Shown here in pieces: positions 33,610 to 42,152 of a stretch of DNA of 64,000 nucleotides. Position 1 is the stretch's first letter. The number at the start of each line of letters is the position of its first letter. Made by a program: the position numbers and the translations under genes. The notes under the pieces were generated by a model that searched no databases, was not told the origin of the DNA, and saw nothing but the letters and a program-made list of their open reading frames with translations. The DNA comes from Bin87 sp034423115 (GTDB lineage: Bacteria; Chloroflexota; Dehalococcoidia; Lucifugimonadales; UBA3495), in NCBI GenBank assembly GCA_034423115.1, contig DAOUJD010000073.1, positions 82,868-146,867 of the forward strand, read 5' to 3'.

Positions 33610-33999
33610 ATGAAAGAACGATACGAACAGGAAATCGAACAACTGCTGGGTGAGCTGGAAGCCGAGTCGCCTCAACCGGCGAATACTCCTCCGGCTGGCG
33701 ATTCGGTGCGTCCATTGGACGATGAGCCATCTCCCTTCACGCCCAAACCCAAGGAGAGCGTCCGTCTCATATCGCCGGGTAAGTTGGCGTTGGGTGGTGC
33801 TATCCTGGCGGCGCTTGGATTGTTGCCGTTGCTGCCGGTCTGGACGTCGTTGGCAGGTTTGGCGATCATGGCGGTCGCGGCGGTTTGGATGTTCATTCGA
33901 CGCATGGGACAACAGCGGCCAGCTTACTGGCGCGGCCGGCGCGTCGATGAACCGCCCCAAGGGACTTGGCAGCGTTTCCGCCACTGGCTATCCCGGTAG
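33610..33999 (+). CDS. Small membrane protein of unknown function
   Basis: A 129-residue protein. Residues 1-20 are a charged helix (MKERYEQEIEQLLGELEAE), 20-55 a Pro-rich linker, then two membrane segments (about 59-77, LALGGAILAALGLLPLLPV, and 79-95, SLAGLAIMAVAAVWMFI) and a short basic tail (RRMGQQRPAYWRGRR). I do not recognise the family. An in-frame ATG at 33574 would add 12 residues but lies almost at the predicted transcription start. Its stop is one base from the convergent gamma-glutamyltransferase stop. Confidence 0.7.
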   Translation: MKERYEQEIEQLLGELEAESPQPANTPPAGDSVRPLDDEPSPFTPKPKESVRLISPGKLALGGAILAALGLLPLLPVWTSLAGLAIMAVAAVWMFIRRMGQQRPAYWRGRRVDEPPQGTWQRFRHWLSR

Positions 34000-34000
34000 T

Positions 34001-35602
34001 TTACCAACCCACGGCGGCGCCGTCCTTGCGCGGCTCGCTGCCTCCGCTCAAAACCCTACTGTCCGGATCGCGACTGACTATCTGGCCGCCGCCCATACCG
34101 CCGGCGCCCCCGCGTCCGGGTCCGTGCATGACGTTCACGCGGTGCCCCCTGCGGTGCAGCTCCATCACCACGTCATTGCTCACGTCGCCTTCCAGCCACA
34201 CCGAGTCGCCGGCGATCTGGAACCGCAAGGCGTCCAAGGCTCCCTGGGAGTCCATGCCGAAGTCCACCATGTTCGAGATCACTTGCAGATGGCCTTGCGG
34301 CTGCATGAACCCTCCCATAACGCCGTAGCTCAGCCACAACTCTCCATCGCGCGTTGCCATCGCCGGGATGATCGTGTGGAACGGACGCTTCCCGCCCGCC
34401 AGCGAGTTAGGATGTTCCGGGTTCAGCTCGAACAGTGAGGCGCGGTTGTGCAGCACGATTCCCGTGCCCGGAGCTACCAATCCGGACCCGAAGTTGGTGA
34501 ACACGCTGTTGATCAGCGAGCATGCGTTACCGTCTCCGTCGACGACGCTGATGTAAACGGTATCGCTTCCCGGAACCAATTTCCCGTAAGGCGCGGTCTG
34601 CATAGCCGTACTCGAATCGATCAGCTTGCGCCGTTCGTCGGCATACTTCTTGGACGCCCACATGTTCGTCGGCACTTCCGCGCAACGCGGATCCGCCAGG
34701 TAGCGGAACGCGTCGGCGAAGCCCAGCCTCGTCGCCTCAATCAGGTGGTGATACCGGTCGGGGCTTTGTTCCCCCATGCTGGAGATGTCAAACCCCTCGG
34801 CGATATTCAGGGCTTCCAACGCGATGATCCCCTGTCCGTTCGGCGGGCATTCCCAGCACGTTACGCCCCGGTAGTCCGTTTTGATCGGTTCGTCCCAGTC
34901 GGAGTGGTGCGCCGCCAGGTCTTCCTCGCTGAGCCAACCTCCCTGCTCCTGCACAAAGCTGGCCATGGCGTGGGCGATGGGGCCGTTGTAGAACCCTTCG
35001 CTGCCGCCCTCGGCAACGGTACGAAGGGTTTTCGCCAGCGTCGGCAACCGCATCATTTCGCCTTCACGCGGAGCACGACCATTGGTCAACAACTCCTGAC
35101 CCGAGGGCAACGCCGACAGCTTGTCCTCCTGCTGATGCCATTGGTAGGCAATTATGTCGCTCACCGGGAAACCGTTTTCGGCGTAGTCGATAGCCGGCTC
35201 CAGAGCGTCGGCCAGGCTTATTGTGCCTTCACTTTCCAGCAGTACCTCCCATCCATGCACGGTGCCGGGGACGGAGACCGAGTAGGGACCCAACGCCGGC
35301 ATCCTGGAACGCCCCTGGTTTCGCAACTCGTCAATATCCGCAGCCATGGGCGCTCGGCCGCTTCCATTCAGCGCGACCACATCCTTGCGCTTGGCTTTCC
35401 AGATCAGCGCGAACAGGTCGCCACCCACACCGGTTGACATGGGCTCCACCACGTTCAGTGTCGCCGCAGTCGCTACGGCGGCGTCAACCGCGTTGCCGCC
35501 GGCTATGAGGATGCGCAGGCCCGCCGTGGCCGCCAACGGCTGACTGGTCGCGACCATGCCGTGGGTAGCGTGTACTGTGGAACGACGCGAGTTAAAGAAC
35601 AT
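34001..35602 (-). CDS. Gamma-glutamyltransferase family protein
   Basis: A 533-residue Ntn-hydrolase of the gamma-glutamyltranspeptidase/acylase family. VATSQPLAATAGLRILIAGG opens the domain, GGDLFALIW follows, and the small subunit would start at the Thr in SDTVYISVVDGDGNACSLI, the autoproteolytic nucleophile. GFMQPQGHLQV near the end is also diagnostic. No signal peptide is seen, so it is probably cytosolic, unlike classical periplasmic Ggt. The ATG at 35602 follows a GGGGG-rich site and a fair promoter. Substrate could be glutathione-like or another gamma-glutamyl or acyl compound. Confidence 0.9.
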   Translation of the reverse strand: MFFNSRRSTVHATHGMVATSQPLAATAGLRILIAGGNAVDAAVATAATLNVVEPMSTGVGGDLFALIWKAKRKDVVALNGSGRAPMAADIDELRNQGRSRMPALGPYSVSVPGTVHGWEVLLESEGTISLADALEPAIDYAENGFPVSDIIAYQWHQQEDKLSALPSGQELLTNGRAPREGEMMRLPTLAKTLRTVAEGGSEGFYNGPIAHAMASFVQEQGGWLSEEDLAAHHSDWDEPIKTDYRGVTCWECPPNGQGIIALEALNIAEGFDISSMGEQSPDRYHHLIEATRLGFADAFRYLADPRCAEVPTNMWASKKYADERRKLIDSSTAMQTAPYGKLVPGSDTVYISVVDGDGNACSLINSVFTNFGSGLVAPGTGIVLHNRASLFELNPEHPNSLAGGKRPFHTIIPAMATRDGELWLSYGVMGGFMQPQGHLQVISNMVDFGMDSQGALDALRFQIAGDSVWLEGDVSNDVVMELHRRGHRVNVMHGPGRGGAGGMGGGQIVSRDPDSRVLSGGSEPRKDGAAVGW

Positions 35603-35642
35603 GAAGGATCCCCCTTGGCTAACAGGGTCTATTGGCGCCATC

Positions 35643-35671
35643 TTTGTACACCCGCACCGTGCTCTTGACAA
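35643..35671 (-). promoter_or_regulatory. Probable promoter of the gamma-glutamyltransferase gene
   Basis: Minus-strand TTGTCA (35671-35666), 17-base spacer, TACAAA (35648-35643), giving a leader of about 35 bases. It lies back to back with the icd promoter region. Confidence 0.5.
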
Positions 35672-35715
35672 GACCGTCGCTCGTGTGTGGGGTACCACAG
35701 ACCTCTTTCGGGGTA

Positions 35716-35721
35716 TATAAT
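35716..35721 (+). promoter_or_regulatory. -10 element of icd
   Basis: TATATAAT reaches 35721, about 118 bases before the icd start. No clear -35 was seen. The long leader (about 110 bases) has no structure that I recognise. Confidence 0.5.
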
Positions 35722-35838
35722 CGTTCGGGTTTAGCCCCCGTTGGATGCGTTGCATCCGTTACCCCATCCGGGCCTGTAGTCAAACAGTCCTTGGCAAACC
35801 GTAGTGGCCCGTGGAATTTGCTTGCTGAGGAGGAGATC

Positions 35839-38067
35839 ATGCCAGAATCTGCCAAGATCATTTATACCGAAACCGACGAGGCGCCGTACCTCGCAACCCA
35901 TTCGTTGCTCCCCATTCTCCAGGCGTTCACCAAGAGTTCAGGAATCGAACTGGAGACTTGGGACATCTCGTTGTCCGGGCGCATCATCGCCAACTTCCCC
36001 GACAACCTGACCGAAGAGCAGCGGATCCCGGACTATCTCCGGATGTGCGGTGAACTGTGTCTCCAGCCTGACGCGAACCTCGTCAAGCTGCCAAACATCA
36101 GCGCATCGATACCGCAGTTGAAGAGCGCCATTGCGGAGCTTCAGGGCAAGGGGTACGACATCCCTGATTACCCTGACCAGCCTTCCAATGACGCCGAACG
36201 CGAAACCCAGGTCCGCTATTCCCGCGTGCTGGGCAGCGCCGTAAACCCCGTCATTCGGGAAGGCAACTCCGACCGTCGCTCGTCGAACGCGGTCAAATTC
36301 CACGGCCAGCGCAATCCCCATCGCATGATGCAGGACTGGCCGGAAGTCTCCAAGACCCGCGTCGGTCACATGACCGACGGCGATTTCTTCAGCACCGAGG
36401 TCGCGGTCACCACTTCCGAGGCCGGAACCGCAGCCATCCAGTTCGTCGGCAGCGACGGCAGCGTTACCGAGCTTAAATCCGGCATCCCCCTGCAGGCCGG
36501 CGAAATCATCGATTGCGCAGTCATGGACGTCGCCAAGCTGCGCGAGTTCTACGCCGACCAGATGGATCAGGCCAAAGCCGACGACCTCCTGCTCGGCCTC
36601 CACGTCAAAACGACCATGATGAGGGTGTCGGACCCGATCATTTTCGGACACTTGGTGTCGGAATTTTTCAACGACGTATTCGAGAAGCACGCCGACACAC
36701 TGTCCCAGGTCGCGGTGGACCCCGACAACGGCATCGCCGAAATGCTAACCAAGATCCAGGACTTGCCGGAAGCCAAGCGGACGGAAATCGAGGCCGATAT
36801 CCAGGCTTGCTACGACGCTCGCCCTGACCTGATGATGGTGAACTCCTACCGTGGGATTACCAACCTGCACGTGTCCAGCGATACCATCATCGACGCCTCC
36901 ATGCCCGTCGTCATCCGCGATGGTGGCCGCACCTGGGGACCCGACAACGAGTTGCACGACACCATCGCCCTGATCCCCGACCGCTCCTACGCCACCATCT
37001 ACCAGGCGGTGGTAGAGGATTGCCAGCAACACGGAGCCCTTGATCCCGCGACCCTCGGCAGCGTCGCAAACGTTGGCCTCATGGCCCAGGCCGCCGAGGA
37101 ATACGGCTCCCATGACAAGACCTTCGAGGCCCCGGGCAACGGCTCCATCCAGGTGGTCGACCAGTCCGGCGCAGTCCTAATGGAACAGAAGGTAAGCAAA
37201 GACGACATCTTCCGGATGTGCCAGACCAAGGACCTCCCCATCCAGGACTGGGTCAAGCTGGGCGTAACCCGCTCCCGGCTCACTGGCCAAGCGGCTATCT
37301 TCTGGCTCGATGCCAACCGCGCCCATGACGCCGAGTTGATCAAGAAGGTGGAGCAATACCTTCCGGATCATGACACCACCGGGCTCGACATCAGCACGAT
37401 GCCCCCGCTGGAGGCGATGAGGGCCACCGTTACACGCAGCAGGGCGGGTCAGGACACCATCGCCGTTACCGGCAATGTACTGCGCGACTACCTCACCGAC
37501 CTGTTCCCCATCCTCGAATTGGGCACCAGCGCCAAGATGCTCTCGGTCGTCCCCCTGTTGAACGGTGGCGGCATGTTCGAGACCGGGGCCGGTGGTTCCG
37601 CTCCGCGGCACGTCCAACAATTCCAGGAAGAGGGACACCTGCGCTGGGACTCTCTGGGCGAATTCTGCGCGTTGGTTGCTTCCTTCGAGCATTACGGCGA
37701 GGTGTTCAACAACGACCAGGCTCGGCTGCTCGCGGAAACGCTGGACGCGGCCATCGGCGAGCACCTGGAGTATCAGCGCAATCCTTCACGCCGGGTCAAC
37801 GAGTTGGATACGCGCGGTAGCCATTTCTACCTGGCTCTGTACTGGGCCCAGGCTCTGGCCCAGCAGGATAAAGATCCCGCTATGAAAGCCACGTTCGCCG
37901 AAGTCGCTCAGCAGATGACCGAAAACGAGGACAAGATCGTCCAGGAGTTGGTCGATTGTCAGGGACAGCCGATGGACATAGGCGGCTACTACCGGCCCGA
38001 TAACGACATGGCGGCCAGCGCCATGCGTCCCAGCGCTACCCTGAACGCCATCATCGATGCCATCTAG
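35839..38067 (+). CDS. icd: Isocitrate dehydrogenase, NADP-dependent monomeric type
   Basis: Converts isocitrate to 2-oxoglutarate and CO2. At 742 residues it has the length of the monomeric (IDH-II) family, not the 400-residue dimeric form. Typical stretches are KIIYTETDEAPYLATHSLLP at the start, SNAVKFHGQRNPHRMM, and NELDTRGSHFYLALYWAQ near the end. The start ATG 35839 is preceded by GAGGAGGAG. The malate dehydrogenase gene follows after 36 bases with its own AAGGAG, so these two TCA enzymes are co-transcribed. Confidence 0.96.
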   Translation: MPESAKIIYTETDEAPYLATHSLLPILQAFTKSSGIELETWDISLSGRIIANFPDNLTEEQRIPDYLRMCGELCLQPDANLVKLPNISASIPQLKSAIAELQGKGYDIPDYPDQPSNDAERETQVRYSRVLGSAVNPVIREGNSDRRSSNAVKFHGQRNPHRMMQDWPEVSKTRVGHMTDGDFFSTEVAVTTSEAGTAAIQFVGSDGSVTELKSGIPLQAGEIIDCAVMDVAKLREFYADQMDQAKADDLLLGLHVKTTMMRVSDPIIFGHLVSEFFNDVFEKHADTLSQVAVDPDNGIAEMLTKIQDLPEAKRTEIEADIQACYDARPDLMMVNSYRGITNLHVSSDTIIDASMPVVIRDGGRTWGPDNELHDTIALIPDRSYATIYQAVVEDCQQHGALDPATLGSVANVGLMAQAAEEYGSHDKTFEAPGNGSIQVVDQSGAVLMEQKVSKDDIFRMCQTKDLPIQDWVKLGVTRSRLTGQAAIFWLDANRAHDAELIKKVEQYLPDHDTTGLDISTMPPLEAMRATVTRSRAGQDTIAVTGNVLRDYLTDLFPILELGTSAKMLSVVPLLNGGGMFETGAGGSAPRHVQQFQEEGHLRWDSLGEFCALVASFEHYGEVFNNDQARLLAETLDAAIGEHLEYQRNPSRRVNELDTRGSHFYLALYWAQALAQQDKDPAMKATFAEVAQQMTENEDKIVQELVDCQGQPMDIGGYYRPDNDMAASAMRPSATLNAIIDAI

Positions 38068-38103
38068 CATCGCGCCGATTCAACAAGGAGAAACCCTCAG
38101 CAG

Positions 38104-39048
38104 ATGCGAAGCAAAGTCACTGTAGTGGGCGCCGGCAACGTCGGCGCCACCACCGCCCAGCGCATCCACCAGCTCGGTTACGCCGACGTGGTCCTAGTGG
38201 ACATCATTGAGGATATGCCCCAGGGTAAAGGCCTCGATATGCTGGAATCCGGCCCCATCATCGGCTCCGACGGCATGATCACCGGCTCCAACGGCTACGA
38301 AGAAACCTCCGATTCCGATGTGGTGGTCATCACATCCGGTATCGCTCGGCGTCCCGGCATGAGCCGCGACGACCTGCTCCTCACCAACATGCGAATCACG
38401 TCGGCTGTCACGGAAGAAGTCGTCAAGCACTCTCCCAACTGCATCATCCTGGCCGTAACCAACCCTCTCGATGCCATGGTGCAGAACGTGTTCGAGACCG
38501 CCGGTTTTCCGCGCCATCGCGTTTTCGGCATGGCAGGAGTGCTCGACACCGCCCGTTACCGCACGTTCATCGCCCAGGAACTCGACGTGTCCGTTGACGA
38601 CGTTCAGGCGATGGTGCTGGGCGGACACGGAGACGATATGGTCCCGCTGGTGCGTTACACCACGGTCGGCTGCATCCCTCTTACTGAGCTGTTGTCGCAG
38701 GACCGAATCGACTCCATCGTCCAGCGCACCCGCGACGGCGGTGGCGAGATCGTCGCTCTCCTCAAGCAGGGTTCGGCTTTCTACGCCCCGTCCGCTGCCA
38801 TCACCGAAATGGTTGAAGCCATCTTGCTGGACAAGAAGCGCATCCTGCCCGGCTGCGCCTACCTGGAAGGGGAATACGGCATCAATGGCCTGTGCGTGGG
38901 CGTCCCCGTCAAGATCGGCGCCAACGGTGTTGAGCAGATCATCGAGATCAGCCTGACCGACGACGAAAAAGCCGCACTGCAGAGTTCCGCTGCCTCTGTT
39001 CAGGAGTTGGTCGACGTCATGGCTGGCGCCAAGGCGGAAGCAAGTTAG
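38104..39048 (+). CDS. mdh: Malate dehydrogenase
   Basis: A 314-residue NAD-dependent LDH/MDH-superfamily enzyme. VVGAGNVGATTA is the nucleotide loop, ARRPGMSRDDLL the mobile active-site loop (Arg in place of the Gln of lactate dehydrogenases, hence malate), LAVTNPLDAM and the catalytic His in LGGHGDDMVPLVR follow. It belongs to the LDH-like MDH group common in Chloroflexota. AAGGAG lies about 13 bases before the ATG. A palindromic terminator-like hairpin stands after the stop. Confidence 0.95.
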   Translation: MRSKVTVVGAGNVGATTAQRIHQLGYADVVLVDIIEDMPQGKGLDMLESGPIIGSDGMITGSNGYEETSDSDVVVITSGIARRPGMSRDDLLLTNMRITSAVTEEVVKHSPNCIILAVTNPLDAMVQNVFETAGFPRHRVFGMAGVLDTARYRTFIAQELDVSVDDVQAMVLGGHGDDMVPLVRYTTVGCIPLTELLSQDRIDSIVQRTRDGGGEIVALLKQGSAFYAPSAAITEMVEAILLDKKRILPGCAYLEGEYGINGLCVGVPVKIGANGVEQIIEISLTDDEKAALQSSAASVQELVDVMAGAKAEAS

Positions 39049-39073
39049 CAGACGCTGACCAATCCGAAACGCG

Positions 39074-39107
39074 TAAGGGCGGGCATTCAAACCCGCCCTT
39101 ATTTCTT
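39074..39107 (+). repeat. GGGCGGG palindrome, copy 5, with T-rich tail
   Basis: Arms TAAGGGCGGG (39074-39083) and CCCGCCCTTA (39092-39101), loop CATTCAAA, followed by TTTCTTT. Likely terminator of icd-mdh. Confidence 0.75.
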
Positions 39108-39118
39108 TACCCCGCCGG

Positions 39119-39124
39119 TATAAT
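39119..39124 (+). promoter_or_regulatory. -10 element of the second class III aminotransferase
   Basis: GGTATAATG lies about 37 bases before ATG 39161, right after the icd-mdh terminator. No good -35 was found. Confidence 0.5.
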
Positions 39125-39160
39125 GTTTATAAGATTATTACAAAAATGGAGGAGGCCCGC

Positions 39161-40456
39161 ATGACTGAGCGAACTGAACTGGAACGGCAATTGCTCGCGA
39201 AAGCCGCTCAATACTTTCCGGGCAATTCCAACGGAAACACCAACTATCCTGCCGATCTCAATTTCCTGGTCCACCATGGCAAAGCAGGCCGGTGCTGGGA
39301 CGTGTCCGGCAACGAATATGTAGATTGGCTCATGGGTTCCGGCCCCATGATCCTTGGTCATGCTCACCTTGCGGTAACCGAAGCGGTGCTGGAGGCGGTG
39401 GGTCGCGGCTCAACGTTCTTCGCCAACAACGACCAGGCCGTGATGCTCGCCGAGGAACTCTGCAACGCCGTTCCCTGTGCCGACAAGGTGCGTTTCACCA
39501 CCAGCGGCACCGACGCTTGCTTCCAGGCCATGCGGGCCGCCCGCGCTTACACCGGCAAAGAGAAGATTCTGAAGTTCGAGGGCGGTTACCACGGCACCAG
39601 CGACTACGCAATGATGTCTGTCTTCGCGTCCGCCAGCGTGGAGTTCCCCCAGTCCGAAGCCAACAGCGCCGGCATTCCTCGCGCTCTCAGCGACCTCATG
39701 CTGGTTTCCCAATTCAATGATTTGGACACTACCGCTGCCATCGTCGAAGCCCACAAGGACGAAATCGCGGCCGTGATCGTGGAGCCTCTGCAACGAACCC
39801 TGGCGCCCAATCCCGGCTTTCTCGCCGGTCTCCGCAAGATCACCGAGGACGCTGGAATCCTGCTGATATTCGACGAGGTGGTCACCGGATTCCGTCTCGC
39901 CTACGGTGGCGCGCAGGAGTACTACGGCGTTACGCCCGATTTGTGCTCGGTTGGGAAAATTATGGGTGGCGGTTACCCCTTGGCCGGCGTCCTAGGTACC
40001 GCTGAGGTCATGTCCGTGTACGACCGTTCCTCCGTGTCCTCGGACAGCTACGTCGATCAGATCGGCACACTGAACGGCAATCCCATCGCGTGCGCGGCCG
40101 GCCTGGCCACGTTGGCGGAATTGCGCAAACCTGGCGTATATGACCGCCTCCACACCGTCGGGGGCCGCATCCGCCAGGCATTGGTTGATTCGTGCTCGGA
40201 ACAAGGATTCACGGTACAGAGCGTTGGCGAGGATGCCATCTTTGACATCTACTTTGCCGATCACCCCGTTCAAAATTACCGCGACGGATTGGCGGCCAAT
40301 CCTGCGCCGTTGGGCAAGCTCAACACGGGCCTGCTGGAACGCGGCATCATCAAGTCCTGGCCCCAGAAATTCTACCCATCCATCGCCCACACTGACGAGG
40401 ATGTTGACCAGACGGTCGCCGCAATCCACGAAGTCGCCCCAACCCTGCGGAACTAA
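39161..40456 (+). CDS. Class III aminotransferase, glutamate-1-semialdehyde aminomutase-like (second copy)
   Basis: A 431-residue PLP enzyme with the same plan as the protein at 10421-11755: TTSGTDACFQAM for phosphate binding, LIFDEVVTGFR for the pyridine-nitrogen Asp, and Lys266 in SVGKIMGGGYPLAGVLG as the Schiff-base lysine. The two share order and motifs but differ through most of their length, so they are old paralogues. Start ATG 39161 has GGAGGAGG 5 bases upstream. Whether either makes 5-aminolevulinate is not shown. Its stop overlaps the convergent gene by four bases. Confidence 0.87.
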   Translation: MTERTELERQLLAKAAQYFPGNSNGNTNYPADLNFLVHHGKAGRCWDVSGNEYVDWLMGSGPMILGHAHLAVTEAVLEAVGRGSTFFANNDQAVMLAEELCNAVPCADKVRFTTSGTDACFQAMRAARAYTGKEKILKFEGGYHGTSDYAMMSVFASASVEFPQSEANSAGIPRALSDLMLVSQFNDLDTTAAIVEAHKDEIAAVIVEPLQRTLAPNPGFLAGLRKITEDAGILLIFDEVVTGFRLAYGGAQEYYGVTPDLCSVGKIMGGGYPLAGVLGTAEVMSVYDRSSVSSDSYVDQIGTLNGNPIACAAGLATLAELRKPGVYDRLHTVGGRIRQALVDSCSEQGFTVQSVGEDAIFDIYFADHPVQNYRDGLAANPAPLGKLNTGLLERGIIKSWPQKFYPSIAHTDEDVDQTVAAIHEVAPTLRN

Positions 40457-41088
40457 CACGCCTCCGGGTCCTTCAAAATATGCATTGTATCCACCCTAAA
40501 CACCCGAGAGCCCGTGTAGCCGTCTCTCACGAACAGTGCTTGGCCGGGATAGCGCCTCCTTATCTCCAACTCAAAGCCTATCCTAGCCTCGTCTAGCCGC
40601 TGCTCCAGTTCGCTCTCCAGCTCGAAGAGCATTTGGACGTCGTCGTCTATGGTCGTGGCGGAGCGGCTTGCACTTGACCTTACCCTGCAACCGAGAACGT
40701 CGCATGCTGAGGCGGCGCACGCAGGGTTGCTCACCTCAGGGCATTGGTGCTGGCGGGGAAACTTGCGCGCTTGGCCGCCACAGCGTACCCGATATGAGAA
40801 CGAGCTTTGGGTTTCGCCAGGTTCGTACGACTCCACGGTCAGAATGTTGACCTCTACATAATCCAGAGTGCGTGGGTTGACGATGATGAAATCATAGCCT
40901 CTCCGGTGCGGCTGCCCACCAGGGAATATGCTGGAACCGGAGTGGAGGCCGGGCGGTTCGTTGGGTATGTGGACAAAATCGACGACCAACTCCCCACCGG
41001 CCAGGGTGGCGTCGGGATCAACGTTCAGATTCACGACGTTCCGAATAACGACGTGGGGATTTTTGATGACAACGAAAGGCTGCGGCAT
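40453..41088 (-). CDS. Hypothetical protein, 211 aa
   Basis: I do not recognise this protein. ATG 41088 has AAAGGAGG 7 bases upstream, so the start is well supported. Residues 1-60 are beta-rich (FVVIKNPHVVIRNVVNLNV), the middle has a cysteine cluster (CGG, CPEVSNPACAASACDVLGC, about residues 100-130) that could bind metal, and the C-terminal part is helical and charged (LFELESELEQRLDEARIGF) before a final beta segment. It overlaps the end of the aminotransferase gene by four bases. Context gives no clue. Confidence 0.7.
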   Translation of the reverse strand: MPQPFVVIKNPHVVIRNVVNLNVDPDATLAGGELVVDFVHIPNEPPGLHSGSSIFPGGQPHRRGYDFIIVNPRTLDYVEVNILTVESYEPGETQSSFSYRVRCGGQARKFPRQHQCPEVSNPACAASACDVLGCRVRSSASRSATTIDDDVQMLFELESELEQRLDEARIGFELEIRRRYPGQALFVRDGYTGSRVFRVDTMHILKDPEAC

Positions 41089-41119
41089 CCTCGCGCCTCC
41101 TTTTCTTTGCAAACGAAAC

Positions 41120-41151
41120 AAAAAATTAGGGCGGGTGTTTGACCCGCCCTT
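41120..41151 (-). repeat. GGGCGGG palindrome, copy 6 (terminator of the sdh operon)
   Basis: Arms AGGGCGGGT (41128-41136) and ACCCGCCCT (41142-41150), loop GTTTG. On the minus strand the stem is followed by AATTTTTTGTTT, so it should terminate sdhA-sdhB-sdhE. Confidence 0.8.
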
Positions 41152-41176
41152 GAACTTCTCCGGTTGTTGGGCCGCT

Positions 41177-42055
41177 TTATCTCCCGCGCAACTTCACTTC
41201 CAAGGGGCCGGTGCTGATGATGTGCCTCTTGAGTCCTAGTTCGTTGGGGGACATTCCCATCGCCAAGCCGATTAGCTGCGGCATGTGCAGAATGGGTAGA
41301 TCGATCGCTCTCCGCGCTTGAGACGCGGCTTTCGGCTGGAAACCGTCCAGGTTCAGGTGACACAAAGGGCACGGCGTGACCATGGCATCGGCGCCCAAGT
41401 CCTTGACCTCGGATGTGTGCTTGCCCACCATTGCCATCGAGTTCCGCTGGTTGATGGTCAAAATCGGGAAACCGCAACAGCGGGTCTTACCCTCGAAATC
41501 CACCAACGTCGCCCCCAGCAATTGGATCAGCATCTCCAACGACTGCTGCCGTTCGGGATGTTCCTCAATGTCCAACGCCTCCGTCGGCCTCACGATATAG
41601 CACCCGTAGAAGGGAGCAATCTTCAACTCGTTCAACGGTCTGGTGATCAGGGAGCCCAGCCTCTCCAACCCGTAATCTTCAATCAGGATCCACAGGAGAT
41701 GCTTGGGTTCGCTCTGGCCGCTGTATTCCAACCCTTCTTCCGCCAGATGAGAGTTGATCTCGGCCAGGTATTCCGGATTGCGCATCCGATGGTTGGCTTG
41801 CGACATCACTCCCTGGCAGGTGCTGCAAATTGTCAGGATCGGCAGGCCCATCCGCTCGGCTTTGGCGAAGTTTCTCGCGTTCAGCGTATCTCCAAAGAGC
41901 TGGTTTTTCTCCTGGATCACGCCCGCGCCAGTGCAGGTCCAACCGGGGATCTCCTCCAGCTCTATGCCCATGCGGTCGCATACCGTCCGCGCCGCCGGGT
42001 AAAGTTCGGGTGCGCCTCCTTGCGACACGCAACCCGGGAAAAAGGCGTACTTCAC
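41177..42055 (-). CDS. sdhE: SdhE-type CCG-domain subunit of succinate dehydrogenase (HdrB-like)
   Basis: A 292-residue protein with two CCG domains, related to HdrB of heterodisulfide reductase. Here it follows sdhA and sdhB, where it would replace classical membrane anchors (SdhE in non-classical succinate:quinone reductases). The second cluster motif is complete (Cys152, CCG at 193-195, Cys229 and Cys232). The first has Cys9, Cys41, Cys77 and Cys80, but position 42 is Thr (GWTCTGAG) instead of the second Cys of CCG, so that site may hold a different cluster or zinc. No membrane segments, so binding to the membrane would be peripheral. Confidence 0.85.
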   Translation of the reverse strand: MKYAFFPGCVSQGGAPELYPAARTVCDRMGIELEEIPGWTCTGAGVIQEKNQLFGDTLNARNFAKAERMGLPILTICSTCQGVMSQANHRMRNPEYLAEINSHLAEEGLEYSGQSEPKHLLWILIEDYGLERLGSLITRPLNELKIAPFYGCYIVRPTEALDIEEHPERQQSLEMLIQLLGATLVDFEGKTRCCGFPILTINQRNSMAMVGKHTSEVKDLGADAMVTPCPLCHLNLDGFQPKAASQARRAIDLPILHMPQLIGLAMGMSPNELGLKRHIISTGPLEVKLRGR

Positions 42056-42152
42056 TGATTCCTCCTCATGGTTCCGGTTGCTGACGGTGCGGGTGAATCA
42101 TCCGCCCTTGTCGGCACCGGCACAACCTTTACGCATTCAATAACGCGACCCG

